Shown in pieces: positions 1-12,951 of a stretch of 64,000 bases of DNA; the stretch's first letter is position 1; each line of letters opens with the position of its first letter. This DNA comes from Bigelowiella natans CCMP2755 (taxonomy: Eukaryota; Cercozoa; Chlorarachniophyceae), in assembly GCA_000320545.1 (NCBI GenBank), contig ADNK01000910.1:33735-97734 (forward strand), given 5' to 3'. Made by a program: the position numbers and the translations under genes. The notes under the pieces are model-generated. The model was not told the DNA's origin. It searched no databases and worked only from the letters and a program-made list of their open reading frames with translations.

Positions 1-821
1 GTCTTCTTCGATATCGAGGTGAGGTGTTGTTCCCCACCCCCCGAACCTGGATGTCCCCACGTGCACGGGGCGGGGGGGGGGCTGTGTTGATTCCAAGCTG
101 CTAATTCGATGCTATTTGTGTAGATTCAGCACCGGAAGGCCGGCCGAATCGTGATGGAGCTCTACAGTGACATAGTGCCGAAGACTGGTATGAACGATTA
201 CGATGATGACGATGACGCCCATGATAATTGGTGCTGCCATTCCCTCAATCCTGATGAACCTTTATTTATCCCGTTTTCAAGCCGAGAATTTCCGGGCGCT
301 GTGCACCGGTGAGAGGGGCTTAGGGCCATCAGGAAAGCGCTTGCACTTCAAGGTAGCTGGATTTAGTGTGACTGCTGGTTTACCTCTGTTGATGGAAGAC
401 AGATATGGTAACTGATCTATCCTGCCCCTATCCTCTTCAGGGCTGCAAGTTTCACCGCATAATTCGAAAGGTTGGCAGGGCACCATGCATACTCATTTTT
501 TTTTAAACACTCGTTCGCTCTTTCTTCTGCGTTGGTGGAATCGACATTACAGAGGTAAGTTTCTTGTGACTTGGTATTCGTTCAGTTTATGATCCAGGGA
601 GGAGATTTTACGCGCGGAAACGGTATGGAGATATTAGCTAGGGTAGTATTTTTCGATGATGACGACGAAGAATAAGTCTACATGATGTTGTTGTTGATCA
701 TGGTGATGATAATCATCATGCTACTTCTTTAAAGGCACCGGTGGAGAGTCTATTTACGGAAGAAAATTCAAAGATGAGAACTTCCTCCTAAGTCACGATA
801 AGCCTGGTCTCTTGTCCATGG

Positions 822-855
<34 letters not shown>

Positions 856-1393
856 CTCATATACCTCCTCTAACTCGCACACCATCTTCGTTATCGATAC
901 AACATACGATTTGACACCTGAGTGTTGAATAATCAGCAAATTCTGGTAAGAACACGAACGGTTCCCAGTTCTTCATCACAACGGTAGAGTGGCTGCTGCT
1001 CTGTGGGCGACGCGCATGATCTACCTTGCAAGACAGCCGTTTCTAATCACATTCCAGGGTGGGTATAATTCCTCGCACTCCTTCGCCATGAATATCCGTA
1101 TGTAGGTTGCAACCCCCCACTTGAATGGAAAGCACGTTGTATTCGGAGAAGTTGTGGAAGGGTTCTCCGTGGTTAAGAAGATCGAAGGATGCGCCTCAGG
1201 AGATCGCAAAGGGTGAGAAGGGGGGGGGGGGGGGGGGGGGGTTAGTTGACGGGAGGAGAAAGAGGACGGGGAAGGCGGTGGAGAGGAAAGAACTATCTAG
1301 CCCAATTGTCACTTTCTGGCACAGAGGAGAGAACTATCTAGCCCAATTTTCACTTTCTGGTACAATTACCATTATGTGTTATGTGAGATGTGT

Positions 1394-1432
<39 letters not shown>

Positions 1433-1752
1433 TACACCAAGATACTCTGTTCGCATTGCAACCTGCGGGCAGCTTAAGAAAAAGAAGAAAAAGCGCTCAC
1501 TCGAAGAGGGCACTGGGGAGGGGGCAAAGAAAGCCAAAACTACCGAGGTGCGAAAGGAGAAGTCGAAGACTCCCAGGTTGCCCCTCCACCCCCGTTCTCC
1601 ATGATGGATTTGAAAGCGCACATATATAAATATTGTGGGTATCAATTTACTTGCAAAATATACACATATCATCGTCATAAGGATCTGGTTTTTCCAAAGC
1701 TCTTTTACGAGTGCTTTCATCGGCCATGCCACTTGATTCACAAATGCCCTTA

Positions 1753-1798
<46 letters not shown>

Positions 1799-2821
1799 GT
1801 GTGTGTGTGTGTGTGTGTACGTGTGCAGCCATAACCATCCTTTGTATCTGTCCTCTAGGGTGTACTTTGACATGACAATTGGAGGGAGAAGAAAAGGCCG
1901 CATCATCTTCAAGCTGGTAGCGATGACGAGAAATGATTAACTAATGAAATATGAGAGTCAATGCGGTCGTCGTTTGAGAGACTCGGATGCGGTATTATTC
2001 TTATTGCGCAGTACTATGACATTACTCCGAAAACGTGCGAAAATTTCCGTGCTTTATGTACTGGGGAGAAAGGTGTTGGGACGGCAGGTGTTCCTCTTCA
2101 TTATAAGGTTATTGTTGTTGTTGTTGTTGATGATGATGTTGGTGGTGAGAATGGGGATTCGAAACGGAGATCACCAAATGTACTTATCGGCTGCCGATGT
2201 AATCACACTCTCGATCTTGTCTCAGCATCACCACTACCATCACCATCATCACCATCACCATCACCATCACATCGCTATCACCAGGGTAGTAAGTTCCACC
2301 GGGTAATCAAGGACTTCATGTGTCAGGGAGGCGATTTTACCAAACACAACGGTACTAGTGCTGCAGAATGATGAGGAAGATGCGCTGCTGCTGCGCTACT
2401 GGTGTACAAAAAAGCAATTGTTTACAATTTCCTACTCTCAGGGACAGGGGGGGAGTCAATCTATGGAGGCCGTTTCGAAGACGAAAACTTTGAGATCAAG
2501 CACACGAAGCCAGGGCTGCTTTCTATGGCAAATGCCGGTTGGCCATATAACTGAGCATAAGCTGTTGGCCGCATGAACCGTCACAACCTGCGTGCGTTTG
2601 ACCCAATTACATTTCTTCTTCTTCTTCTTCTTCTTCTTCTTCTTCTTCTTCTTTTAGGGAAAAATACCAACGGATCTCAGTTTTTCATCACGACTGCTAA
2701 GACTGATTGGCTAGATGGTAGCATTAATCCCATCTGGCCCTTCTTTTAGCTTGAATAAGAATTTGCACCAACAGAAACGCCCGCAACGTATCTTATGTAT
2801 AGTCATGACCGCAAGATACGT

Positions 2822-2869
<48 letters not shown>

Positions 2870-3087
2870 CGTGGCGGTTATCGCACCACCATGATCGCTA
2901 TCATCATCATCATCATCATCAATGTAATCAGCGTCACCATCATTTCTGTTCTACTGCTGCTACTGCTGGTTGTGCTTTATACGTAAACAGGGAAGCATGT
3001 TGTCTTCGGGGAGGTGGAAAAGGGAATGGAGGTACTTGTATGTAGGAGGAGGAGGGATCATGAAGATAAGAATCCCTCTCACACACG

Positions 3088-3147
<60 letters not shown>

Positions 3148-3839
3148 CAGAGAAAAGAAGGGAGGGGGGGATGGAGAAATAATACTCTGTTATTAGGGCG
3201 GTTCTAATCTCTGACATTTCATTTTACCTCCCCCCCCACCCCCTCCCTTTCCCTGTTGATTCTGTATGTAAGATTGTCCGGGAAATGGAGTATCAATCAG
3301 TGGGCAAGAAGAATCGGTCATTATCATTATCATTATCATCATCATCATCATCATCACCACCACCATCACCATTATCGTCATCATAATCATCATGGAATTC
3401 CTGCTTGCCGTCCCTTGGTTCTGACATCAATGGTGTCCGTGGTTCTTTGACTGTTGTGTTTTTTTAATGTACAAAGACCGGAGAAGGATATCGTCATCAG
3501 AGGTGCGCGACCCAATGGCGTGATTGTAGTAAAAAAAAAGAGTACATCAACGTAAACGACATCCCAAAGCTGTAAGCATCAGCATCAGCATCATACCTGT
3601 GCATTTCCGTAGGAAAAGTAAGGCTTTTGAGAAGAGATATCCAAATATAGACACGTATCTCTGAGACATCATTCATTTGCTTACATTCCCGTGCTCCGTA
3701 AACTTGTTTTGCTCCCTCGCGCACGCTTCCCATTCGTTCTCCCTTAGATTGTGGCGAAATGCCGGATCGTGAGCTGACTACCGAAGAGAAGACCATTCTG
3801 AAGAAGGAAGATGATGACGACTTTGATATCTTCGCATAA
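1..3839 (+). CDS. Tandem two-domain cyclophilin (peptidyl-prolyl isomerase), 5' end outside window
   Basis: Peptidyl-prolyl cis-trans isomerase with two complete cyclophilin domains. Domain 1 is assembled from exons at 1-18, 124-187, 282-352, 441-470, 586-622, 735-821, 937-983, 1106-1212 and 1433-1576. It shows [34 protein letters not shown] and GKHVVFGEV. Domain 2 uses 1859-1916, 2012-2107, 2285-2351, 2442-2537, 2658-2717, 2991-3031, 3273-3316, 3477-3502 and 3748-3839. It shows [43 protein letters not shown] and [12 protein letters not shown]. The catalytic Arg (FHR) and Gln (QGG) are present in both. The Trp that binds cyclosporin is kept in domain 2 (WLDG) but is His in domain 1 (PHLNG), as in SR-type cyclophilins. 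A Lys/Arg/Glu-rich linker (about residues 175-215) joins the domains. The C-terminus is acidic and ends DDDDFDIFA. Phases match at every junction. If the donor at 1577 is not used, the frame stops at 1602-1604 after domain 1. Family call is firm; the fusion is inferred from splicing. Confidence 0.85.
1213..1432 (+). repeat. Intron with poly-G, a direct repeat and a (GT)n tract
   Basis: This cyclophilin intron begins just before a run of about 20 G residues, contains two near-identical copies of a roughly 31-base unit (about 1290-1320 and 1331-1362), and ends in a (GT)n tract that runs directly into the acceptor AG. It is typical of the microsatellite-laden introns in this part of the window. 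Confidence 0.8.
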
Positions 3840-4701
3840 ACGCCACAGCTTAGCGTAGGACTAACTTCCATAATGATATCTATCAGATGAAAACTATATT
3901 GCGCTAGTGCAATATCATTGTTGGTCATATTATCATTATGCGCATATACCTGATGTATGTCGTATATCACTGCGTCGCTACATCGCGGTCGCATTCACCG
4001 AAGCAGAAAATAATATATTGTATGTGTCGCTACTGCCTTGTCCTAACTAGCTAATCATACGCACTACTGCGCGATCTAGCGATTGTATGACCACACCACG
4101 CAATTTTACTTATGAGTTGCTAAATAATCGCTAGATCGTTGTTATTGCGGGCTGCCACTAACTAGCTTAGTAAACATACTAAAAATGCTGGTGCATGTTG
4201 CGTTGCATCTGCACACTCATCAACCACGTGTAACGTAATAATCTAAAAATCATGCATTTAATCGCGCGCGCACGCAACTTTCGTGTTCGCATAATCGTAT
4301 ATCTTGAAAGCATGGATATATGTTGCCCTGAAAGCGGAGCCATCGTGCATGTGCACGACAATGTGACGCGCGCTTCATGTGCAGCACATAGTTGTTGCAA
4401 GAGCGAAAGTGCACACACACGCACACACACACACACGAACACTTGCCAGCCACGCTAAGCAAGTCTGCTACACGCGTACGATTTGCTACGGATTATTATC
4501 ATTGCCATTATCATGCATCATGTAAAAAATATTACATTAGAGTGACATAACTGAAGCATAGAAAATGCTTCGATTTGCAGTGATTTCAAATTTCTACGCT
4601 GAAGACGTGCACCGTGTACAACTTCATACGTCTACGACTATCAACGATGCACAGTGTATGCAATTGATGCCCTTGCATGGCCATAGATTCACACACGAAC
4701 T
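3840..4701. other. Convergent spacer between cyclophilin and ATP-grasp genes
   Basis: No convincing coding exon is visible. The interval separates two gene 3' ends. It contains a few CTAG tetranucleotides (about 4050, 4077, 4130, 4160) and a short (CA)n tract near 4410-4440. Confidence 0.6.
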
Positions 4702-5691
4702 CTACCACAGTGCGCGATAAAAATCATCGCAGAATTTGTAGTACCTGGATCGATAATTATATGATAACGACGTTAAATTATATGAATATAGACCCTCCTC
4801 CTCCCAAGGAGGGAGGACGAGGAAAAAAGAGTGAAGTTGCAACCCGAAATCTACTTCGCGCTGACGCACGGAGAACGATTAGTTGAATAGTAGAGAACAT
4901 ACCAGTCGTAATCGACAGTGCCCATGAAGAAGTTACAGCTGAAATTTCCTGATTCACGGCAGAGACGTTATATTCAATCACGATCACAATTGCAACAACA
5001 CCTTTACGATGTCGAAAGATGAAAACCCCCCCCCAAAAAAACCCGCAGTGCTGTTGATCTATCCTTGACCTCATGACAACTCAATATGCTAAGGAGATAC
5101 TTTCTCTTACTATCACTTCTCTTCGTCTCCATCATCATCTTCTTCTTCTTACTACCAACCTTCGAGGAGAAGGATTCCGTGCTTTTCTGTCATGGCCACA
5201 TCCCACCCAACCTGTCATCATATACAATACACAAACCGCCATATGAAAAGCAAGTGATCGGAGGAAAAGACGTGGTCAGCGAGTAGCCGCATCTTAGCAT
5301 ATTATTCCCATCACCACCACCATTATCAGCGACGACAACAAGAAGAACAACAATGACAATGAAGCAGCAGCAGCGAAGTGTCGTCGTCCGCTGTACCAAC
5401 GGCACTCCTGGGACCAGCTCGCTATGCGCCCTCTCGGCGACGTCGAGGATCTTTTTGATCTCCGGAAGCACCTGAGTTGTTGTTGTTGTTGTTGGTAGTG
5501 GTGGTGGTGGGTTGGGCGAAAAAAAAGAAGAAGAAAAAGGGAAAGAAAATGAGAAAGAAGAATAAGGAGAGGTGATATTAGCATCACCCAGCTTCAACTA
5601 CGGCAGATTGAAGCTAAGTTATGGCAGTTTACACGCGCATACTATTGAACCCCACGCCCCACTATTACTGTAACCTAGTCAGAAGCTGAAC

Positions 5692-5732
<41 letters not shown>

Positions 5733-6411
5733 CAGATGATATACGCATAATTGCTGTGATTCGGACATACCTTCCCTGTAACAGCCACGCCGGTGTCAGG
5801 ATGATGCAGATAGCGGAGGTCCTTCGTTAAATAAACACTATGTCGGTTCTGGGCTGACGAACGCCACCATCTCATCACAACGCCAGTGATAAATACGAAT
5901 GCATGCATGGTAGTAGAAGAAGGAGAAGGAGGGTTGGGAGGGGAGGATACTGGCAGGGACAAAACCGCCGTACATACTATTATGCGCAACGCTCGTGTTC
6001 CGCCACATCTCAGCAGCAGCAGCAGCAGCCCCGCCATAGGTCAAAAGTCGCATGGTACATTGTGCTGCTGCGTGCTCTCCTGCGCTTTTCTCCACCATCA
6101 CTCGCACAATGAACATGTGTACAAAATGCGCTTTACTTGCTACGACTACCTGTGTCCAAGATGTGGTGAGAATTTTAGACCCTCCAAGTTGATACCTTGG
6201 GAAGATGATAACAAGAAGAAGAAGAAGAAGAAGAAGGAGAAGGAGGAGAAGGAAAGCAATTAGAACGGCGAGCAACAGCAGTAGCAGATGAGCGGTCAGG
6301 CGATTCAAGTATCAAAAGGAATTGAATATGAGCAGTGAGGCGATTCAACTATCAGGAGGAATTGAATTGGAAGCCACCCTCCTCGTTCTATACAAAGTAA
6401 CGCAAGTGATC

Positions 6412-6454
<43 letters not shown>

Positions 6455-7106
6455 AATATCTAATATGCAGCTTTTCGTAGTGTACCAGTGCTGGTTTGTT
6501 GTGCCTCTTAGAATCTGCCAGAGCAAAAGAGATGGATGAGGGCAGGAAGAAGAAGAAGAAGAAAGCAGTGGAAAGCAACACTCTTGCTACTCCTCGCTGC
6601 GTGTGTGTAGCTAACATGCTCCGAGATGGTGTTTCTAAGGGATCTTTCCCCCAACAAAGCGGAGAGCGGAGATCTCTAGCGTATTCTTCGCCACAATATC
6701 GTTTGTTGGCTGTGAGTGCTGCCTTCGTCTTTCGGTCGTATTGACTCAATCATCCACTCATTCATTCGTTCATTCGATCACTGCTGCTATCGAGGAAACG
6801 CCCACCTTTCCGCTGTCCTGCTGTACGTCAAACAGCACCGAATTATGGTCTGTCGCCGCTCCTGAACGCCCTAAGATTTTGTCGTTATTTTGTTTATCAT
6901 CATGCACAGCAGACAGTGCTGTTGATGAGACTCTTGACCCTAACTCTTTTCACACAATACTAAGAGTTCCTCCGGCTGCTAGGTTTGGGAAATAAATATA
7001 TATACTTCCGAATACAGACACCACGCAATCGCACGCCACGGGGTGTGTGTGCAATGCCTCAATACGAGGAGAGCAGCGTCTTAACACATGCATTATAACA
7101 ACTACC

Positions 7107-7139
<33 letters not shown>

Positions 7140-8869
7140 ATAATAATAATACAACATTAATTAATACAACTAGACATCGACGCAACGGAGCAGGCATCAT
7201 CGTTCGAATCTCACACAGGTGCTTGTGTGCTTTCTTCATTTCCCTGAAATCAGTAGTGGTAGGTGTACCTGCTCTCCACACAACCGTGAGAGTCTTCACC
7301 GTGGATGACGTGTTCTTCTTCCTTTGCTTTGCCTTGCTCTCGTTGTTGGTTCTACCCCCCCCCACCTGCTCCTTGCCCGTTGTCGCGTTGGAGGTGCCGC
7401 TACGTCTCCGGGGCAGTCCCTCAAGCCCGTGGGTCGACGCCTGCATGCGTGGACGACGTTGTGGTCATGACGGGGGAGAAGAAGAGGAGGGGGGGAGGGA
7501 GAGGGAGAGAAGGAGGGGGAGAAGAAGGTGTGAGAATGAGACTTCTTAGATGCACGTTGCTGGTTAGCCGCGACAGCTCGACATACTACAAACATGCACG
7601 CACGCGCGCGCGCGCGCGCGCACACACACACACACACACACATATATTGGCACGATCCTTTACCGTAAGTACTCGGAAGGTGGAAAGAGGGGCGTTTGTC
7701 GGAAGAAGTTTCCTTATGGTGCCTGTGTGGAGGAGCAGTAGAGAGGTAAGAGTAGTGGTCGCGACAGTGGCATTAAATCCGTGCAGCTGAGGTGCTGTCA
7801 TGGAATGCTATTGTGACAGTATTGCTGACGGTGATATATGATGTGCGGAGATGATGGTGATGACCGACCGACCGTGTTGTTATCATTATTATATTGTTAT
7901 TATTATGCTAGATCCACACAGCAGCTGTGATGCTGAAATCTCGTAAAACAACGGCGACTAGTTGTTAAATCACCGATACTAGAAGACCGCGTGATCTCTT
8001 AGTGTTTCTCTCACTATTCCCTGCTACTACCACTACTACTACCACTATTTCTCCTCCCCCTCCTCCTCCTCCTACTACTATTACTATGATTTCGCAGCGA
8101 CGGTTGAATAATCCAATTCCCTGGATAATAACAAACCATCGGCAAGTTGGACGAAACAATTTGCACAGAAAATCCATCGGAAAGATTTGTAATAAGAAGC
8201 GTATGGTAGACACTGTACACGCTCGCAGCTGTGCATGAGAGCTCATGATAATAAGGCCTACCGCCAGCGGTGACGTTCTTGTAGCGATAGAAGCCTAGAC
8301 CCTGGAGTTTTAAATGGGGAGGGGGGACGGAGCTCGGGTTATGCACAATAGCTACTCTCCGACTTTATGAACGTAAAAATATGAAAAATACGCATGTAAA
8401 CATATTTTTGATGAGTTGCGTCTGCTAGTAATATGCACAACTATGAACCACCACGACCGCCATCGTCATCGTCATCGTCGTTATCGTCGTCGTCGTCGTC
8501 ATCATCATCATCATCATCATGTACTAATGATGGACGTACCCCCTCTTCGTTCTTGTGCTTCACCACCATCATTCTAGTCGGAAGATCAATAGAAATTACG
8601 CGTTGAAGAAGATACAGACACCAGCAACAATATAGTACGGTGCGTGAGTTGCGAGCGTGTGTGGACTTAAAAAAAAACTAAAAACATAATCGTGCAGTTG
8701 ATTGGTTGCACTCACGCATCATCTAGCCACGGTGTGACTGGGATCTGCATCGTGAATATGAAACAAAGCAAAACCAACAAAAGCAAATAGCTCAGAGCTT
8801 TGCTGATAATAACGAGCATAGGGCCAAGGCACTCAAATAATACAGCAGCAGGGTGTGCATGAGAATCAA

Positions 8870-8914
<45 letters not shown>

Positions 8915-9114
8915 CGTCTGTGTTCTTTTCTGTGGTTTATCATCTCTATTCAGTAGGGTTTCGAATACAACGACAAGAGGAGGAGGAGGGTGAAGGGGGG
9001 GGGGGAGGATAGGTCCCCACAGCTACAACATCAACTGCCTACGACGACCCCTTCTTCTTTCGCGCGTTGAAGGAATCTCCACTTATCTTCAAGCAAGTAC
9101 CCTTTGTCCTTCGT
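4702..9114 (-). CDS. Sugar-transfer-associated ATP-grasp family protein, N-terminus not located
   Basis: ATP-grasp fold protein resembling the sugar-transfer associated family (PF14397), recognised from motif order; the reaction is unknown. Exons, 5' to 3' on the minus strand: 9114-9043 (LLEDKW start of the fold), 8573-8540 (VVKHKNEEG, ATP-binding strand), 8301-8262 (GLGFYRYKN, Gly-rich loop), 8120-8085 (IIQPSLRNH), 7722-7664 (NAPLSTFRVLT), 7440-7269 (basic insert, then TLTVVWRAG), 6861-6806 (AATDHNSVLFDV), 6514-6486, 6195-6150 (YQLGGSKILTTSW), 5848-5771 (YLTKDLRYLHHPDTG), 5471-5397 (LPEIKKILDVAERAH), 5211-5160 (VGWDVAMTEKHGILLLEG), 4948-4903 (NFSCNFFMGTVDYDW) and 4744-4702 (KFCDDFYRALW, stop at 4702-4704). 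Reading phase agrees across the joins from 8573 down; the join between 9043 and 8573 may miss an exon. GWDVA and LLLEGN are the family's metal- and nucleotide-binding signature. Upstream candidate exons exist near 9270-9340 and 11.2-11.4 kb but are unproven. Confidence 0.78.
5695..5730. repeat. (GT)n microsatellite in ATP-grasp intron
   Basis: A dinucleotide tract lies in the minus-strand intron between the exons at 5848-5771 and 5471-5397. Other tracts in introns of the same gene include (AT)n near 6415-6450, (CA)n near 7619-7642 and (ACT)n near 7107-7140. Confidence 0.85.
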
Positions 9115-10111
9115 CTGTGCAACGACAAAGAAAACACCGCCCAATCGACAAGAAGAAGAAGAAGAAGAAGAAGAAGAAGAAGAAGAAGAAGAACCAGCAC
9201 ATGGTCATATAGAAGGAGAGTCAATGCGCTCCTAGACGCCACGACCGTCCTCGTTCATGCCATTTTCACGCAACATCAACCTTGCGATTTCACCTTTACT
9301 AACAATGCATTGGGTAGTGTCTATAGAGGCCGTCATCAACAAGGAACAGCTTCCTCCCTTCTACGGACTGCGTAATGACACTGCTGCTACTACCCGGAGG
9401 AAATGCAGTGCCGCGAGGCGACAATTCAGTCTCCAAAGCGAGAACCAATCCGTCGGTCGCAACAGGAGGCTGGCAAAGCTGCGAAGTTGATCAAATAATA
9501 ATAGCAATCATCATCATCACCATCCTCATCATTATCATCATCATAATAACAACATATTTAGTATCAATGATGAGGTTGGCAAAAGGAGCGTTAGAAATGC
9601 AATATTTTGAGATCAGCATCTGCGGCCCATAGTGACCGATTAGCAGCCCTTTGTGTGTGTGTTTGTGTGTGAGTGAAATTTGCAAAAGCTCTTTTTGTAC
9701 TACTACAACACCGCCAGTATACACGTGTTGTCGCAAGAGAAAAAGATCTTCTGATTGATCAATTAACCGTTGCCATTCATTCGTTTTTCAATTTCCAGAT
9801 TGTCTCGCTATCTACCTTTTCCCAAGAGATGGCTCGCTTCCTGCCGCCCCCCGTATCGCTCCGAGAAGGGCCACGATAGGATATCTTTGTAAGTAGTGCT
9901 TAGATTGATTTCTGTAAGCTCTTCGTAATCATTATGGCAAGAATCAACGCCGCTTAGGGGGGGGGGACCTCTACACTTTTTTCAAATTAGCTAGCATTTG
10001 ACGATAAGAGTCGCTATAAGAGAGAACAAAGGATTCGTCTTCAAATCGTCAGCATCTTGCTATGGCATGTTGTTGCATAACCTCTTTCGATGCGGTTGCT
10101 CCGCACATCAT

Positions 10112-10155
<44 letters not shown>

Positions 10156-10687
10156 GGTGACATTTAAGGGAAAGAGTAATTGTCTTACATAATGACAATG
10201 ACGCCCAAGGTGGCCACAGAACTACGACTGAAAAGTGACAATGGAACCTTGGTAATCAAATATCAAAGAAGAACAGAAGAAGAATAAGAAGAAGAGGTCG
10301 CATTCAATGCAAGATCACACACCAACAATTTACAAATCCCTGAACATACGCGGCATGGAACTAAATGCGTCGAGCTGTTTTCATACTCATCATTGATCTG
10401 CTCTCTCGCACTATTATCATGATGTATTATTAGTATTATTATTATTACCCCTGTTCCTGGAATCGCCACGTTACGTAGGTTGAGAATCATATCCCGCTAC
10501 ATGCAAAATAACACAGAACACATATCACTTTTGCATCGTTGCACACCGCCCTCTCGCAGCAGCCCACCCCCTGCTATCCTACTACCACCTGAAAGCTCTC
10601 ATGGCGATAATGTCTTTTGTCCCAAAGATACAAAACCGTGGCCAGTGATGCGAGGTGCACACGGATCCTTACCCTGCAATGCGAATG

Positions 10688-10731
<44 letters not shown>

Positions 10732-11150
10732 CGGGGGGGGGGGGGCAGGATGAAAGTACGGAGAATCAACACATGGGATAAATCGTCACCATTCCTTGCC
10801 CTTGAAGGAAAAGGAGGGGGCTCCCTCGTAGGGGTTCCTTGGATCCGAGAAATACCTAATCACACCGCCATTATTGCAGCGATGGAGATTCAGAAGAAAA
10901 GCATTTAGTGTGTGCGAGCCATCTATCTCATGCTTGATCGTAGAATCGTTCTAGCAGAATTTCAGTATCAACGACTGAGCGGAAGAAGGGCAAATCTGAG
11001 AGAAGGAGAATATTTAGAGAAAGAGAATATGGGCCGAGGACTACCAGAGAGTTTTGTAGAAGACGACTAACGTTCGGAGTAATTCCGGCACAGGAGGGAT
11101 TCCTGTAAATTTAAGCTTTTGTGATTTATGAAGGGCGACTACCATACATT
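9115..11150. other. Microsatellite-rich stretch with unassigned exon candidates
   Basis: This stretch probably holds 5' introns and exons of the ATP-grasp gene. It contains (GAA)n at about 9150-9193, (ATC)n at 10108-10155, (GT)n at 10690-10729 and poly-G at 10733-10746. One minus-strand candidate near 9340-9270 (SKGEIARLMLRENG) looks coding, but no neighbour with matching phase was found. Nothing else here can be supported. Confidence 0.4.
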
Positions 11151-11163
11151 TTATAGTATCACA

Positions 11164-11470
11164 TCATTCCCAGACATATAACGAAGCAAGAGGCCTTTTA
11201 ATTTAAAATGATGACCTAGGAAGTACAGGATCGAGAGCACGGGCATGCAAACCACAACGCCGGGAACTACGCAGAACTGATAGGAAAGAATTATTAGTTT
11301 TTGCAGCCCGTTGAGGGACTGTGATCTCCCTTCTGCCCCCTCCCTTCCTCTTACCAAGACGGTTGCGATGGTAGCCATGGCCATCGCCCACGACATAGGA
11401 TCGAGGCCGATCATATGTGCTCGCCTGGCCGAAGGGGGGTTATCAAGAGTGCCACAGCTTCTCTTAGCGA
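11164..11470 (-). CDS. Candidate exons of a membrane segment (possible N-terminus of the ATP-grasp protein)
   Basis: Two minus-strand exons join cleanly. One ends at 11355 with donor GTAAGA and encodes MIGLDPMSWAMAMATIATVL. The next begins at 11276 after a TATCAG acceptor and encodes FCVVPGVVVCMPVLSILYFL followed by basic residues. Together they form a hydrophobic, probably membrane-spanning hairpin. The strand matches the ATP-grasp gene, and eukaryotic members of that family can carry N-terminal membrane segments, so this may be its 5' part; it could equally be a separate gene. No start codon was fixed. Confidence 0.35.
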
Positions 11471-12951
11471 AAAGTTTCTCTCCGTGACGTTTCTGAAAAA
11501 GGAATAGTTTTTAAGATATTATCACCATAAAAATGTCCCTGATAAAAACTGCAAGAAACTATGCAGTATAAATCATGTCTCGTCCGCAGCGTTTGCCAAG
11601 GATCATGGGCTAATATCTCGGCGATATATCCAACTTTATTTGTCCGAGATAAAACCAGAAATCAGGCCTAGAAAAATCCCTAAAAACTTCCTTGTACATG
11701 AAACAAGGATAAAATTTACGAGAAAAATGTCTTAAATAAGATCGCATTGTCAAGAGAAATTGCAATACTGAGAATATCTTATAATATTTATCTATTTCGA
11801 TAAGAATGGAGATCATATCAGGCCAAGAAGTCCAGTAAGGTTTGTGGGGCTGGGGTGAGGGGGGGGGGGGGGGGGGCACATAGATATACAGCGGTTTAAT
11901 CATTCAGAAAGGGTGGTTGGGGCAATAATAATAATCCCAGTAGTTGGATTTGAAAACAGTTTACTGGGAAAGTAAGTAGTATAGGGAACAGCGCGTGCAA
12001 TTCGCTCGTGCATGAGCACGGGCATTTACATTACACGCTCTCATCCGTGGATGTCCCCGTAGGATGTGGGGAGCCACCCGCGGCGGGTCTTTCTTCCTCG
12101 AAGCGAATTCCCTAGGTTTGGCACTTTGGTCGCCAGCAGCAGCCCGGCCTTCTCTCTCTTGGCGAACCTAGCAGGTGTTTGTCGCAGCACTTCGCTTTTG
12201 ATTCGAATAAAGTTATCCGAACATCTTCTGACGGCAGCTGCCACCCTTTTCTTATCTATCGGCAGCAACGGCAGCGGAAGTCATCTGCTTTAGTTACAGA
12301 GGGCTCGGATTCGCGATGAGCAGCTGGTGCACGTATCGTGGTGTTATGGTGTGTATCATTTGATCATCACAGCGGAATAGAGCATGGACTCGCTGCGAAC
12401 GACTTTTGTGTGCGTCTCTGAATTGCTGACATTGTCTTGATAATCTGTTAGGTGGGTCTTGTGGTACTGCTGGCAGTGAACACGATTCATGTACGACAAA
12501 ACATACATAGAAGCAGAAGGATAGCAGCGAAGTAGAGGGGGTGTAGAAACGAGCCGAACTCTACGCATGCACATGTAGATATGCACGTATTGAGATGATA
12601 AAATTGTAGCATTACGAGGCAAACGAGAAGCGAAGCAAGAACGCAAGAATGTATTTATAATTTCTGCTCTAAAAGGTTAACAAGCGCCATTCCGACCGAA
12701 TATGGGACGATGCACGCCTACCGCACTCTGCAAGACCACAGCAGAATCTCTTCACAAAGCGAACAGCCAACACGAGGTAATAATACCAAAAAAGACTTCG
12801 GCACGAATGCGATAGAAGGGATGGGTGGTTGTGCCACGATCACTGATACATCTTCACTAAACTTCATCTTTAACCAACACACAACAGCTTTCTCAAATCT
12901 TCTCATGAAAACGCCTACCACTACCTACCGAGCGCTGCCAAAATCGAGAAA
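11471..12951. other. Region without assignable gene
   Basis: A poly-C/G run lies at about 11859-11877. A minus-strand open frame at 12041-12268 (basic, with KREKAGLLLATKVPNL) could be an exon, but no splice partner was recognised. Nothing else is supported here. Confidence 0.4.

Noticed and set aside
203-415. Plus-strand frame of 70 codons near the window start
   Set aside because: It overlaps cyclophilin exon 282-352 plus flanking introns; only the exon part is coding.
5086-5286. Plus-strand small frame starting with a strongly hydrophobic stretch
   Set aside because: It is antisense to the well-supported ATP-grasp exon at 5211-5160 and its intron; the hydrophobic part comes from a pyrimidine-rich intron.
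7201-7220. Possible tRNA T-loop word (GTTCGAATC)
   Set aside because: No matching acceptor stem, D-arm or anticodon arm could be drawn around it.
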